The notes under the pieces are model-generated. The model was not told the origin of the DNA and made no database searches. It saw nothing but the letters and a program-made list of their open reading frames with translations. A DNA stretch of 13,845 nucleotides from CAYNGH01 sp964396845 (lineage in GTDB: Bacteria > Vulcanimicrobiota > JAJTBE01 > CAYNGH01), in contig CAYNGH010000086.1 in assembly GCA_964396845.1 (NCBI GenBank), forward strand, positions 1 to 13,845. The letters are read 5' to 3'. The position numbers and the translations under genes were made by a program. Position 1 is the stretch's first letter. Each line of letters begins with the position of its first letter. This document shows positions 1-7,807 of the stretch, piece by piece.

Positions 1-1
1 C

Positions 2-1210
2 CACCAGGAAAACAATGTGGCCACAAGAATCGGCTTGTGGAGAGCCGCTGCCCTGATATTCGGAAGAAACTTCTTTCTGGGAGTCGGGCCGGGAAACTTC
101 GGCATCACATACCTGCCCCTGCGCCATCTGGAACCGGTAATTGTCCGCAACCGTGTGGCCATGCCCAGTTCTTCCCACAACCTCTTCCTCGATATTGCCT
201 GCAGATCCGGAGTCTTCGCTCTGATTTCCATGCTGGTTTTTATCGGATTCCTGATATTTTCCGCCCACCGTTATTTTGGCAGGGCAGGCAAAAAAAACAA
301 CACCCGTTACATACTGGCGGCGGGATACGGTGGAACCCTGGCGGCATATTTCGCTCATCATCAGGCGAGTTTTCCCACCCTGCCCTCGGAGCTTCTCTTC
401 TGGATCAGCGCTGCATTCTGCCTGGTTCTGGCCCTGGAAAAGCGAACACAAATGCTCCCTTCCATGGACAAACCCCCTGCCTTCAAACCCTTTGACTACC
501 TGGCCATAGGAATCCTGGGAATCGCTGTCCTTTTGACAGTTTTTACCTGGGGCCAGAAAACCCTGGGGGAATATTATGCCCAGCGGGCGGAGGGAGGCCG
601 GCAGACCCTTGGCAGTGCTGTGATGAGGCCGGAAAAAAGAGGGGAAGTCTTCAAGGAGTCATACTATTATTATGGCCGGGCGGTAAAGCTGGATCCAAAT
701 AACCAGGAATACTGGATCCGCCTGGGCAAGATGCTGGAGAGCTACTCCTACTCCCTTGAAGACCAGGATCTTCTCAGGATGATTGTAACCCAGAGTGAAC
801 AGGCATACCTTACAGCCATCGCTCTGGAGCCGGGCAACCCTTATCCCCATGCGGATCTGGCAAGGCTTCTGAACCGCTTCGGTCTTGTTGAGCAGGCAGA
901 ACAAAACATCCGGCAGGCAGTCCGCCTTGATCCATACAACCCCATTCTGGCCACTCAGGCGGCTATCATTTATCAATCTGCAGGAAAAATCCGCCGGGCT
1001 GAAAGGCACTTCCGCCGGGCCATCTGGCTTTATCCCATAGGCCCTGACGGATACGGCAATCTGGGTATATTTTATTTTAACCACAACAGGTATGACGAAG
1101 CCCGAAAAATGTTCAGCGAAGCCCTGGAACGGGACAGGGACAACAGCCGTTATCAGGATTACATGCACAAAATCGACAGTGTCTTGCAGGAGAAAGAAAA
1201 TCACCGTTAA
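2..1210 (+). CDS. Wzy/O-antigen-ligase-type membrane protein with C-terminal TPRs (5' partial)
   Basis: The reading frame is already open at base 2 and begins inside a Wzy/WaaL-family motif (R-x-x-L-W-x-A-A-x-I-F, then GVGPGNF), so the gene starts left of the window; the GTG at 17 is probably internal. Numbering from that GTG, a PSSSHNLFLDIA segment at about 50-61 carries the His-Asn typical of the periplasmic loop of O-antigen ligases and polymerases. About four hydrophobic segments follow at roughly 63-83, 98-115, 123-140 and 160-178. From about 215 to 385 the protein is soluble and built of TPR units ending in signatures such as AVKLDPNN, AIALEPGN and AVRLDPYN. Family members polymerise lipid-linked glycans or transfer them to lipid A or, as PglL/PilO-type enzymes, to pilin. 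The substrate cannot be told here. The next gene, a prepilin peptidase, starts 47 bases after the stop. The family call is firm and the specific role is open. Confidence 0.85.
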   Translation, partial: HQENNVATRIGLWRAAALIFGRNFFLGVGPGNFGITYLPLRHLEPVIVRNRVAMPSSSHNLFLDIACRSGVFALISMLVFIGFLIFSAHRYFGRAGKKNNTRYILAAGYGGTLAAYFAHHQASFPTLPSELLFWISAAFCLVLALEKRTQMLPSMDKPPAFKPFDYLAIGILGIAVLLTVFTWGQKTLGEYYAQRAEGGRQTLGSAVMRPEKRGEVFKESYYYYGRAVKLDPNNQEYWIRLGKMLESYSYSLEDQDLLRMIVTQSEQAYLTAIALEPGNPYPHADLARLLNRFGLVEQAEQNIRQAVRLDPYNPILATQAAIIYQSAGKIRRAERHFRRAIWLYPIGPDGYGNLGIFYFNHNRYDEARKMFSEALERDRDNSRYQDYMHKIDSVLQEKENHR

Positions 1211-1245
1211 ATTCGGAATTACTGGATGTAGGACAAATATCCCGC

Positions 1246-1251
1246 AAGGAG
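1246..1251 (+). promoter_or_regulatory. Ribosome binding site fixing a TTG start
   Basis: AAGGAG sits six bases before the TTG at 1258. The next in-frame methionine codons lie deep inside the conserved prepilin peptidase domain, and the first transmembrane helix (with GSFLNV) needs the residues after this TTG. This site therefore decides the start of the peptidase. Confidence 0.75.
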
Positions 1252-1257
1252 TTTCCC

Positions 1258-2436
1258 TTGGAAGACTATCATTATATCCTGCAGTGGCTATGGATTGCCG
1301 GTGCTTTTGCCTTCGGCTCAATAATCGGCAGTTTTCTGAATGTATGCATATACCGCCTTCCCCCCAGGGTTTATTTTTTTGATGATGTCTTCTACCCTGC
1401 CACCACCGGTGACCTTCTCTCAGATATAAAGGATCTCTGGGACACTACCTTCGGCACATTTTTCCACAAAAAAAAAGAAGCAGAACTGGCTCTGCTGGAG
1501 CCTTTTCTATATGCAGAAACCCTGTGGAGCCTGCCCATTGTTCCTGAATCTGCAGTAACCATGGGGATTGTTCACAATTTTAATCTTTTTAAGGAATTTT
1601 TCCACGAACCCCTGTCGGTCAACAAGCCAGACCGTTCATTTTGTCCCCGGTGCAAAAAACAGATCAGCTGGTGGATGAATATCCCGGTGTTCAGCTGGAT
1701 TTTTTTAGGCGCCCGCTGTTACTATTGCAAAGAAACCATCCCCATCCGATATCCCGTCAATGAAATGCTCTCGGGGGTTCTTTGTGCCGGGCTTTTTCAC
1801 ATTCATGGCGTGGATAATTTTCCTGTCTTCATCTATTATTATGTTCTATGTGCCCTTTGTATTGTGGTGTTTTTCATAGATCTGGACAACTGGCTTATCC
1901 TTGATGAAACCACCATTCCTTTCACCCTGGCGGGATTTGCAGGCTCCCTGTTTGTGCCTGCGGTGTTTTTTCTGCCTGCTCCCGGAATGGCTGAACTTTT
2001 TCTTTTTTCGGGAAAAACCCCGGCCCTGTTCCAGTGGTTCATCAACATGGATCAGGCCACCCCGGCGTGGCTTCATCCCCAGAGCCTGTTATACTCACTG
2101 ATGGGGGCGTTTTTGGGTTTTGCCGGGTTTTATTCCATTGCAGTCATCGGGACACTTTTGGCCAAGAGGGAAGCCATGGGGGGCGGTGACATAAAGTTTG
2201 CCATGCTCATGGGCGCTTTTCTGGGGCCCCAGAAGGCCCTCCTGGCATTTTTTCTGTCGGTGCTCCTGGGAACTTTCATAATGGTTCCGGGGATGCTCCT
2301 GGGCAGAAAAACCAGCAAGGACCAGGTTCCCTTCGGCTGTTTTCTGACCATTGCCACCGTGGCGGTAATATTTTTTGGAGATAAGCTGATTCAGCTCTAT
2401 TTCAGCTGGCCCATTCTCATAAACGGAGGCTTTTAA
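1258..2436 (+). CDS. pilD: Prepilin peptidase / N-methyltransferase (A24 family)
   Basis: Inner-membrane aspartic protease that cleaves the leader of type IV prepilins (and type II pseudopilins) and, in bifunctional members, methylates the new N-terminus. Seen in the 392 residues: GSFLNVCIYRLP at about 24-35, two zinc-type cysteine pairs (CPRC at 129-132 and CYYC at 154-157), IRYPVNE at 163-169, and the catalytic aspartates Asp208 (in FFID) and Asp311 (in GGGDIK). A C-terminal VPFG motif is at 357-360. The rest is mainly hydrophobic helices. Odd points: about 93 residues separate YRLP from the first cysteine pair, roughly twice the spacing I recall for PilD, and there is a further insertion between the two catalytic aspartates (about 235-275). 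The usual RYPxVE reads RYPVNE. Starts at TTG with AAGGAG six bases upstream; its stop lies three bases before the next start codon, so the two are probably co-translated. Confidence 0.93.
   Translation: MEDYHYILQWLWIAGAFAFGSIIGSFLNVCIYRLPPRVYFFDDVFYPATTGDLLSDIKDLWDTTFGTFFHKKKEAELALLEPFLYAETLWSLPIVPESAVTMGIVHNFNLFKEFFHEPLSVNKPDRSFCPRCKKQISWWMNIPVFSWIFLGARCYYCKETIPIRYPVNEMLSGVLCAGLFHIHGVDNFPVFIYYYVLCALCIVVFFIDLDNWLILDETTIPFTLAGFAGSLFVPAVFFLPAPGMAELFLFSGKTPALFQWFINMDQATPAWLHPQSLLYSLMGAFLGFAGFYSIAVIGTLLAKREAMGGGDIKFAMLMGAFLGPQKALLAFFLSVLLGTFIMVPGMLLGRKTSKDQVPFGCFLTIATVAVIFFGDKLIQLYFSWPILINGGF
2425..2429 (+). promoter_or_regulatory. Ribosome binding site inside the end of pilD
   Basis: GGAGG lies within the last codons of the prepilin peptidase gene, ten bases before the TTG at 2440. 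It supports that TTG as the start of the next gene and suggests coupled translation across the three-base gap. Confidence 0.6.
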
Positions 2437-2439
2437 CCC

Positions 2440-4986
2440 TTGGACAAGGAAAAACACGACAATCCCCCGGCAGAAGAAAAGCCTGCCGGGGATCCCATCA
2501 GCATCAAACCCGGTGAATCGCCATCTCCCGAGCCGTCATCCAATGAAACCTCGGGGAACTGCCAGGATCAGAACCAGAGCCAGGCCTCCGCTGACACATC
2601 CTGGGAACAGCGTTTTCTTTATCCTGCGGTACTTCTGACGGGATGCGCCGGGATTGTTCTGGAAATCGGCCTGACCCGGATCTTTTCCATTGCCCTTTGG
2701 CATCATTTTGCTTTTCTGTCCATATCCATCGCCCTTCTGGGTCTTGGCATCAGCGGGGTATTTCTCACATTGTATCCCAAGTTTATGGGACAGGAGCCTT
2801 TCGGCAATCTTCATCGTTTTTCGTGGCTTTTTTCCCTGTCGGTGGTGCTGGCCTTCTTCGTCTTCACCCGGCTCCATCTCGATGTTCGAAACCTTCACAT
2901 CCCGGCAAACTTAATAAAGTTCATGGTTTTTTACCTGTTTCTGGCGCTACCCTTCTTCTTTCAGGGCTGTGTCATGTCAACCCTCATGTCCCGTCGAAGC
3001 AGTCTGATACAGAAATTTTACTTTTTTGACCTTATAGGAGCCGGTATCGGATGTCTTCTGGTGGTATTTCTGATACGGCATCTCACCGGTCAGGGGGTCA
3101 TAATAATCTCCGCCGTAATGGGAGCTTCAGCTTCTCTGATATTCCTGCGCCTATCCCCGGCAAACCACAGAAAAAACTTTTCCGGAGGGATTCTGTATCT
3201 GGCGGGTTTAATAATCCTCCTGCCTGCTTCCCCGGGAGTTTTCCCCATACCCCTGCCCCAGGACAAGGCTCTGTATCATTTTGTTCACCAGAGAGATGCC
3301 CGCCGGAAGGACACCATATGGAACAGCTTTTCCAGGGTTGACACCTTCACCCCTGTTGGGCAGAAGACCACCTGGGGACTCTCAGAAAAATTCCCCGGGC
3401 CCATGCAGGATCAAATCGGCATAACCATTGACGGCGACGGTTTTACATCCATCGTAAAATTTGACGGTGACTGGGAAAAGGTGATATTTCCGGAATACAC
3501 TCTCAATTCAATGGTTTACCTGCTCAACAGGGACAGGAATGCCCTGATTATCGGATCCGGCGGGGGCATCGATGTGATGGCAGCCCTGAAGCTGGGGACA
3601 AAACATGTGGATGCAGTGGAAATAAACCCCGCCATAACAGACCTGGTGACAGGACAATACCGGGATTACTCGGGCCGGTTATTTGAGGATCCCCGGGTAT
3701 CCCTACACACTGCCGAGGGACGAAATTTCATCAAGCGAAGCCATAAGAAATACGGCCTTGTTTACCTGCCCCTGGTGGATTCCTGGGCTGCCACATATTC
3801 CGGCGCATATTCTCTGTCAGAAAATTTTCTCTACACCGTGGAAGCCTTCAGAGATTATTACGACCACGTGGAGGATGACGGTTTCATCAGTGTTTCCCGG
3901 TGGGAAAAAGCTGCCGGCAGTCAGCCCCTGCAGACCTTGCGCCTTTGCAGTCTGGCCATGGCCGCCACCGACGGCGACCTCGATCAGTCAGTGGTAATAA
4001 CAAGCCAGGGAAGACTGGCCAATTTTATAGTCAAGAAAGGCCGACTCAACAAGGAAGAGCTTGAATTAATATCGGATTTCTGCCAGTCCAGGGGGTTCTC
4101 GATAATCTATATGCCGGGAATGGATGCTGATTTTCTGCCCCTGCTCCAGAGAGCCCGCTGGAAATCCTTTTTAGACGAATTTCCCCTGGACATATCTCCC
4201 GTCACCGACGATCGGCCCTTCTTCTATCTGACGGATCGCTGGCGTTACATGGGAGTATATCTTTCCAATACCCTGCACCGGGGAGCTCCCTTCCCCATCG
4301 TCTTCACAATTGTATTCATCATTATATTATTCTCCCTGATTTTCTCCACAATTTTCATTCTTCTACCCCTGAAAATCAAGGGCCGGGGAGATTTTTCCCG
4401 GGGAAAATCCCTGGGATTCCTGGCATATTTTTCTCTCCTGGGGCTTTCTTTTATGCTCTTCGAAATCACTCTGATGACCAAATTCACCCTGTTTCTGGGC
4501 AACCCGGCATACTCTTTGTCGGTGATTTTATTCTGTCTTCTCACCTTCACCGGGATCGGCTCGTGGATAAGCTCCATCTCTTCGACCCCCCCGCCGGTGA
4601 CTGTCCGCCGGGCAGTGATGATCCTGTGCGGTATCGGAGTGATATATTACATATTCCTCGACGGCATTCTCACGGGCCTGCTGGCAGAACCCCTGTGGAT
4701 ACGGGTATTAATCTCGGGACTGCTTATGGCCCCTGCAGGGGTCTGCATGGGAATGCCTTTTCCCCTGGGACTGCGCCGTCTTTCAGAGGTAAACCGGGAT
4801 ATGATACCCTGGGCCTGGGGAGTCAACGGCAGTGCATCGGTGCTGGGATCCATTCTGGCCCTGGTATTTGCCCAGGCTGTCGGTTTCTGGCGCACTCTTC
4901 TTCTGGCTCTTATTCTTTATCTGGGAGCCGTGGCAATTATGGGCCACCTCTGCTCCGGGGAGAAATCTGCAAAGAAATCCGCTTAA
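2440..4986 (+). CDS. Polytopic membrane protein with spermidine-synthase-like SAM domain
   Basis: 848 residues. Residues 1-55 are a Pro/Ser/Glu-rich, probably disordered cytoplasmic tail. About seven transmembrane segments follow (about 60-265), beginning with the family hallmark L-T-G-x-A-G-I-V-L-E-I-G-L-T-R. A soluble domain at about 290-600 has a Rossmann glycine motif GSGGG (372-376), an acidic ribose-binding E in VEINP (about 395), and the block LVDSWAA...GAYSLSENFLYT. It ends in PVTDDRPFFY (about 587-596). Five or six more membrane segments complete the protein (about 617-838). This matches the fused membrane 'spermidine/spermine synthase-like' proteins found in many deltaproteobacteria and other phyla. 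The SAM-binding fold is visible, but I see no proof of aminopropyltransferase activity, so polyamine synthesis should not be assumed. It lies directly behind pilD (three-base gap), suggesting one transcript. The actual substrate is unknown; transport or methyl transfer are alternatives. Confidence 0.85.
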   Translation: MDKEKHDNPPAEEKPAGDPISIKPGESPSPEPSSNETSGNCQDQNQSQASADTSWEQRFLYPAVLLTGCAGIVLEIGLTRIFSIALWHHFAFLSISIALLGLGISGVFLTLYPKFMGQEPFGNLHRFSWLFSLSVVLAFFVFTRLHLDVRNLHIPANLIKFMVFYLFLALPFFFQGCVMSTLMSRRSSLIQKFYFFDLIGAGIGCLLVVFLIRHLTGQGVIIISAVMGASASLIFLRLSPANHRKNFSGGILYLAGLIILLPASPGVFPIPLPQDKALYHFVHQRDARRKDTIWNSFSRVDTFTPVGQKTTWGLSEKFPGPMQDQIGITIDGDGFTSIVKFDGDWEKVIFPEYTLNSMVYLLNRDRNALIIGSGGGIDVMAALKLGTKHVDAVEINPAITDLVTGQYRDYSGRLFEDPRVSLHTAEGRNFIKRSHKKYGLVYLPLVDSWAATYSGAYSLSENFLYTVEAFRDYYDHVEDDGFISVSRWEKAAGSQPLQTLRLCSLAMAATDGDLDQSVVITSQGRLANFIVKKGRLNKEELELISDFCQSRGFSIIYMPGMDADFLPLLQRARWKSFLDEFPLDISPVTDDRPFFYLTDRWRYMGVYLSNTLHRGAPFPIVFTIVFIIILFSLIFSTIFILLPLKIKGRGDFSRGKSLGFLAYFSLLGLSFMLFEITLMTKFTLFLGNPAYSLSVILFCLLTFTGIGSWISSISSTPPPVTVRRAVMILCGIGVIYYIFLDGILTGLLAEPLWIRVLISGLLMAPAGVCMGMPFPLGLRRLSEVNRDMIPWAWGVNGSASVLGSILALVFAQAVGFWRTLLLALILYLGAVAIMGHLCSGEKSAKKSA

Positions 4987-5266
4987 CAACAGGCCGTTGA
5001 AGGAATACAAAGCCCCCGGTACCGACTTATGACATGAGCCTTCAAAGTAGCTTAGGAAAACTGTCCTATGTCGGGGATATTCTTAAGAGGTTAACTTTTC
5101 ATTGCCGGTATTCTTCTTGAAGGAATAGTTTCCTGACATATCGAATGGGAAAGCCACATAAGAAGTAATCTCCTAAATACTCCTTGCATGAAGGAGATTC
5201 TCTCAGATTCAAAGAAAACAATTTAACAAGCCAGAAGCGTATCTGGAGGGAGGTGAAACACAAGTA
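4987..5266 (+). promoter_or_regulatory. Non-coding leader upstream of pilM with several small inverted repeats
   Basis: No gene is supported in these 280 bases. They hold three short inverted repeats: TAGGA/TCCTA (5053-5068), AGGAA/TTCCT (5121-5134) and CTCCTT/AAGGAG (5180-5196). An 11-base direct repeat TTGAAGGAATA occurs at 4997-5007 and 5117-5127. No intrinsic terminator with a T-run follows the preceding gene, and I could not settle on a convincing -35/-10 pair. The pilM operon promoter is probably here, but transcription could also read through from upstream. Confidence 0.4.
5180..5196 (+). repeat. Inverted repeat CTCCTT-N5-AAGGAG upstream of pilM
   Basis: A perfect six-base-pair stem with a GCATG loop, about 70 bases before the pilM start codon and with no T-run after it, so it is not a terminator. 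The CTCC arm is complementary to the GGAGG of the pilM ribosome binding site at 5245-5253. This could allow a switch in leader pairing (inference). Confidence 0.35.
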
Positions 5267-6370
5267 ATGCAGTTTTTTAAGCGGCTCTTTGGAGGAAAAA
5301 GTGTCATAGGAGGGCTTGATATAGGCACTCATTCCATAAAAATTGCCCAAATTACAAAAACCAACAACGGCTACAAGCTTGAAAAATTTGCCGAAGGTCC
5401 CACCCCTGCGATGACAATCAAGGACGGCCAGATAATGGACGCAAGAGTCCTTGGAGATACAATTAAAACCATGCTTTCTGACAACAAGATGAACATGGAA
5501 AAGGTTGTAGGCTCAGTATCCGGTCAGTCAGTGGTCATCCGGCCAATCAACATGACCCAGATGAGCGAAAAAGAGCTTCAGAACGCCATCAAGTTTGAGG
5601 CAGAGAGATACCTGCCTTATTCGGTGTCCGACGCTCAGATAATCGGGACGGTGTTGAGGAAAAGCGTTGAGGGCGATGAGAAAGCCATGGAAGTTCTCCT
5701 GGTGGCTGCCCCCAATGAAATGGTGGCCAATGCTCAGGAAGTCATCAAAATGGCAGGTATTGAGCCATCTGCGATTGATCTGGAGCCGTTTGCCCTGGTA
5801 AGAGCAGTTCAGCTGTCCATTTCCGAGGAGCTGGCCCACCAGACCATAGCCCTTATCAACCTGGGCGCAAGTTCTTCGAGCATCAATGTATTCAAGGAAG
5901 GTGTCCTTCGTCACAACAGGACCATCACCACTGCCGGCAACAGTTTTACCCGTGCCATTGGTCAGTCCCTGAATCTCAGCTTTGAAGAGGCAGAAAAACT
6001 GAAGATCGAAAAAGGGGTAATCCGGGTGGAAAAGGATGCAACACCCGTTGCGCCAACGACAATGCGTATCTTTAATGTTATCATGCCTGTTCTCTCGGAG
6101 CTGGTGACAGAGATCCAGCGTTCCTTCGATTACTACCGTTCCAGATACCGTGGTGAGTCAGTGGATCTGTGCGTTCTTTCCGGTGGCACTGCCAAGTTCA
6201 AAAACATTGACCAGTTTGTCACCAGCGAGCTGGGTGTCCAATGTGAAGTTGGCAATCCCTTCAAGAATATTGACATATCCGATGTGGAGGGATACACTCA
6301 AGAAGAACTTCGGGAATATGCCCCAACACTGATGGTGCTTGTGGGGCTGGCTCTCAGGAAATTGACTTGA
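5267..6370 (+). CDS. pilM: Type IV pilus inner-membrane alignment protein PilM (actin-like ATPase)
   Basis: Cytoplasmic actin-fold protein that binds the N-terminal tail of PilN and links the pilus motor to the alignment complex. In the 367 residues the nucleotide-binding motifs of the FtsA/PilM class are visible: phosphate 1 GLDIGTHSIKIAQI at about 16-29, phosphate 2 INLGASSSS at 197-205, and the adenosine motif VLSGGTA at 303-309. No signal peptide or membrane segment is present, as expected. The length is about normal for the family. The ATG at 5267 follows GGAGGGAGGTGA (5245-5256). First gene of a pilM-pilN-pilP-pilQ run; pilN starts 39 bases after its stop. Confidence 0.96.
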   Translation: MQFFKRLFGGKSVIGGLDIGTHSIKIAQITKTNNGYKLEKFAEGPTPAMTIKDGQIMDARVLGDTIKTMLSDNKMNMEKVVGSVSGQSVVIRPINMTQMSEKELQNAIKFEAERYLPYSVSDAQIIGTVLRKSVEGDEKAMEVLLVAAPNEMVANAQEVIKMAGIEPSAIDLEPFALVRAVQLSISEELAHQTIALINLGASSSSINVFKEGVLRHNRTITTAGNSFTRAIGQSLNLSFEEAEKLKIEKGVIRVEKDATPVAPTTMRIFNVIMPVLSELVTEIQRSFDYYRSRYRGESVDLCVLSGGTAKFKNIDQFVTSELGVQCEVGNPFKNIDISDVEGYTQEELREYAPTLMVLVGLALRKLT

Positions 6371-6409
6371 TAATTCAAGATTTTTTATATTTTAAGAGGA
6401 GGTGAATCA

Positions 6410-6988
6410 ATGACTATCAAAGTTGACCTGCTTGACAGACCGGGAAGAAGGATGGGTTTTGACCCGATAATTTTTTTCCTCGTTCTGGTGGTCGTAATTT
6501 TCGTAATCGGTTTCTATATTTTTGGCACTACCCTGGACAAGAAAATTGCCGAGAAGCGCCATGAGATTGAAGCAATCGACGAAAAAATCCGGGACCTTGA
6601 AGAGAAAATCCCCAAGATAAAAGAGCTTGAGGAGCACAACAAGGACCTGGAAGCCCAGATCAACACAATCAAGCAGTTGGTGTACGACCCGATCCGTTAT
6701 GCAAATCTGCTTGACGAATTGGCTCTGATAATGCCCAACAACATATTCATCAACAATCTAACCATTGAACCGACGACACAGTTGATGACATTTAACGGAC
6801 ATTCAGTGGACATGGGTCCCAACGCCCAGCCCCTTGAAATGATTTCGACATTTATGCGCAATCTGCAAAAATCAAAATACTTCAAGGACGCCACCCTGGC
6901 AAGCACTCGCAGGAGAGTTTATCAGGAAAGGGATGCCTTCGACTTCAGCATTCGCGCTGAGTATGATGCTGAAGCTGCAGCCCGGTAA
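6410..6988 (+). CDS. pilN: Type IV pilus assembly protein PilN
   Basis: Bitopic inner-membrane protein of 192 residues. The N-terminal VDLLDRP (about 5-11) corresponds to the INLLPxR tail with which PilN docks into PilM. One transmembrane helix spans about 18-40. A charged heptad-like coiled coil follows at about 43-92, and a periplasmic ferredoxin-like domain completes the protein. The ATG has an excellent ribosome binding site, AGAGGAGGTGA, seven bases upstream. PilN normally heterodimerises with PilO; no pilO follows here. After a 70-base gap the next gene is pilP. The PilN assignment rests on the docking motif, topology and position next to pilM. Confidence 0.9.
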   Translation: MTIKVDLLDRPGRRMGFDPIIFFLVLVVVIFVIGFYIFGTTLDKKIAEKRHEIEAIDEKIRDLEEKIPKIKELEEHNKDLEAQINTIKQLVYDPIRYANLLDELALIMPNNIFINNLTIEPTTQLMTFNGHSVDMGPNAQPLEMISTFMRNLQKSKYFKDATLASTRRRVYQERDAFDFSIRAEYDAEAAAR

Positions 6989-7058
6989 GGCTCCGGAGCA
7001 TTTTGTGAATCGTGCAGGTTCTCCGATAAGTGCATAAATTTTTTGGGAGGACAATCTC

Positions 7059-7736
7059 GTGAAACAAAACAATCTAATGAAAATTAAATCCTGGGTGATA
7101 CCATTGCTGATGGTGGCGTTTCTGGTTTTTGTCGGTGTTGGTTGTGGCGGCAACAAACAGCCCCCGGCTCCAGAAAAACCAGCAGATACCGCTGTGGATA
7201 CAGCTGAGGATACTGTGGAGGACACTGACCCTGCAGAAGGCGAACTCGATTTGATTCCTGATGATCCCGCAGAAGAGGAAGATACGACTCCTCTCACCGG
7301 TGAGTATCAGCGCAAGTCCCAGAGGGATCCCTTCATTCCCGTGGTAGAAGCTCCTCAGAAAAATGTTCCCAAGCCGGCAGTGGTTGAAGTAGAAAAACCG
7401 CCGATAGATGAAGGCCCGATAATGCCGACCCGTACCGGTCCAGTAGAAATTGACGGTGCTACGGTTGGAGTTCAGGTATCGGGGATTATGGCAGTCGGTG
7501 GCGGATACCAGGCCATCCTTACCGGCGCAGGGGGAAGAAGTTACATGGTCAGTACTGGCCAGAAACTGGGGGATTATACTGTATCTCAGATTACCAGGGA
7601 CACAGTTGTGCTCACTACCAGCGACTATATTGCCCGTCTGAGGCTGAAGGAGGACATAGGTTCTCCCGGCACCGGCGCTAAACCCGGTCAGCCTGATGAC
7701 AGCGGGCCCACAGCTCCGGCTCCCCCACCCCAGTAA
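7059..7736 (+). CDS. pilP: Type IV pilus assembly protein PilP (periplasmic, probable lipoprotein)
   Basis: 225 residues. The hydrophobic N-terminus ends in VGVGC with Cys29, a possible lipobox; glycine at -3 is not the usual Leu/Val, so lipidation is likely but not certain. A Pro/Glu/Asp-rich linker runs to about 85. Then comes the family signature QRDPFIPV (88-95), followed by a beta-rich C-terminal domain (about 125-205) with VQVSGIMAVGGGYQAIL and a GQKLGDYTVSQI stretch, as in PilP/GspC homology domains. PilP bridges PilN (and PilO where present) to the PilQ secretin. The GTG at 7059 is chosen because GGGAGG ends eight bases before it; an in-frame ATG at 7077 is less well placed. The C-terminus is a low-complexity Pro/Gly tail. 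Confidence 0.9.
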   Translation: MKQNNLMKIKSWVIPLLMVAFLVFVGVGCGGNKQPPAPEKPADTAVDTAEDTVEDTDPAEGELDLIPDDPAEEEDTTPLTGEYQRKSQRDPFIPVVEAPQKNVPKPAVVEVEKPPIDEGPIMPTRTGPVEIDGATVGVQVSGIMAVGGGYQAILTGAGGRSYMVSTGQKLGDYTVSQITRDTVVLTTSDYIARLRLKEDIGSPGTGAKPGQPDDSGPTAPAPPPQ

Positions 7737-7807
7737 TACTATCTCGTAAAAAAAAATAACATGCTATGCAGTTAAAGAAGGAAAAAACGAAATATTAACG
7801 AAACACT

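Noticed and set aside
659..1321. 220-codon minus-strand frame
   Set aside because: Shadow of the TPR part of the Wzy-type gene, whose plus-strand translation shows clear family motifs.
5017..5024. Palindrome CGGTACCG downstream of the SAM-domain gene
   Set aside because: Eight bases without a T-run are expected by chance and give no stable hairpin.
4996..5070. Resemblance to a GEMM-type (c-di-GMP/cGAMP) riboswitch before pilM, from ACAAAGCC followed by CCGG
   Set aside because: The essential upstream GGCAAACC core, the GNRA hairpin and the later GGTAGC/GTTACC part are missing. Such riboswitches occur before pilus genes in Geobacter, so a covariance-model search (RF01051) would settle it.
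5099..5350. 83-codon minus-strand frame across the pilM leader
   Set aside because: It overlaps the pilM start and its conserved phosphate-1 motif; no ribosome binding site or family signature.
6990..6999. Palindrome GCTCCGGAGC after pilN followed by ATTTTG
   Set aside because: A hairpin would have only three base pairs around a four-base loop and no proper T-run; not a terminator.
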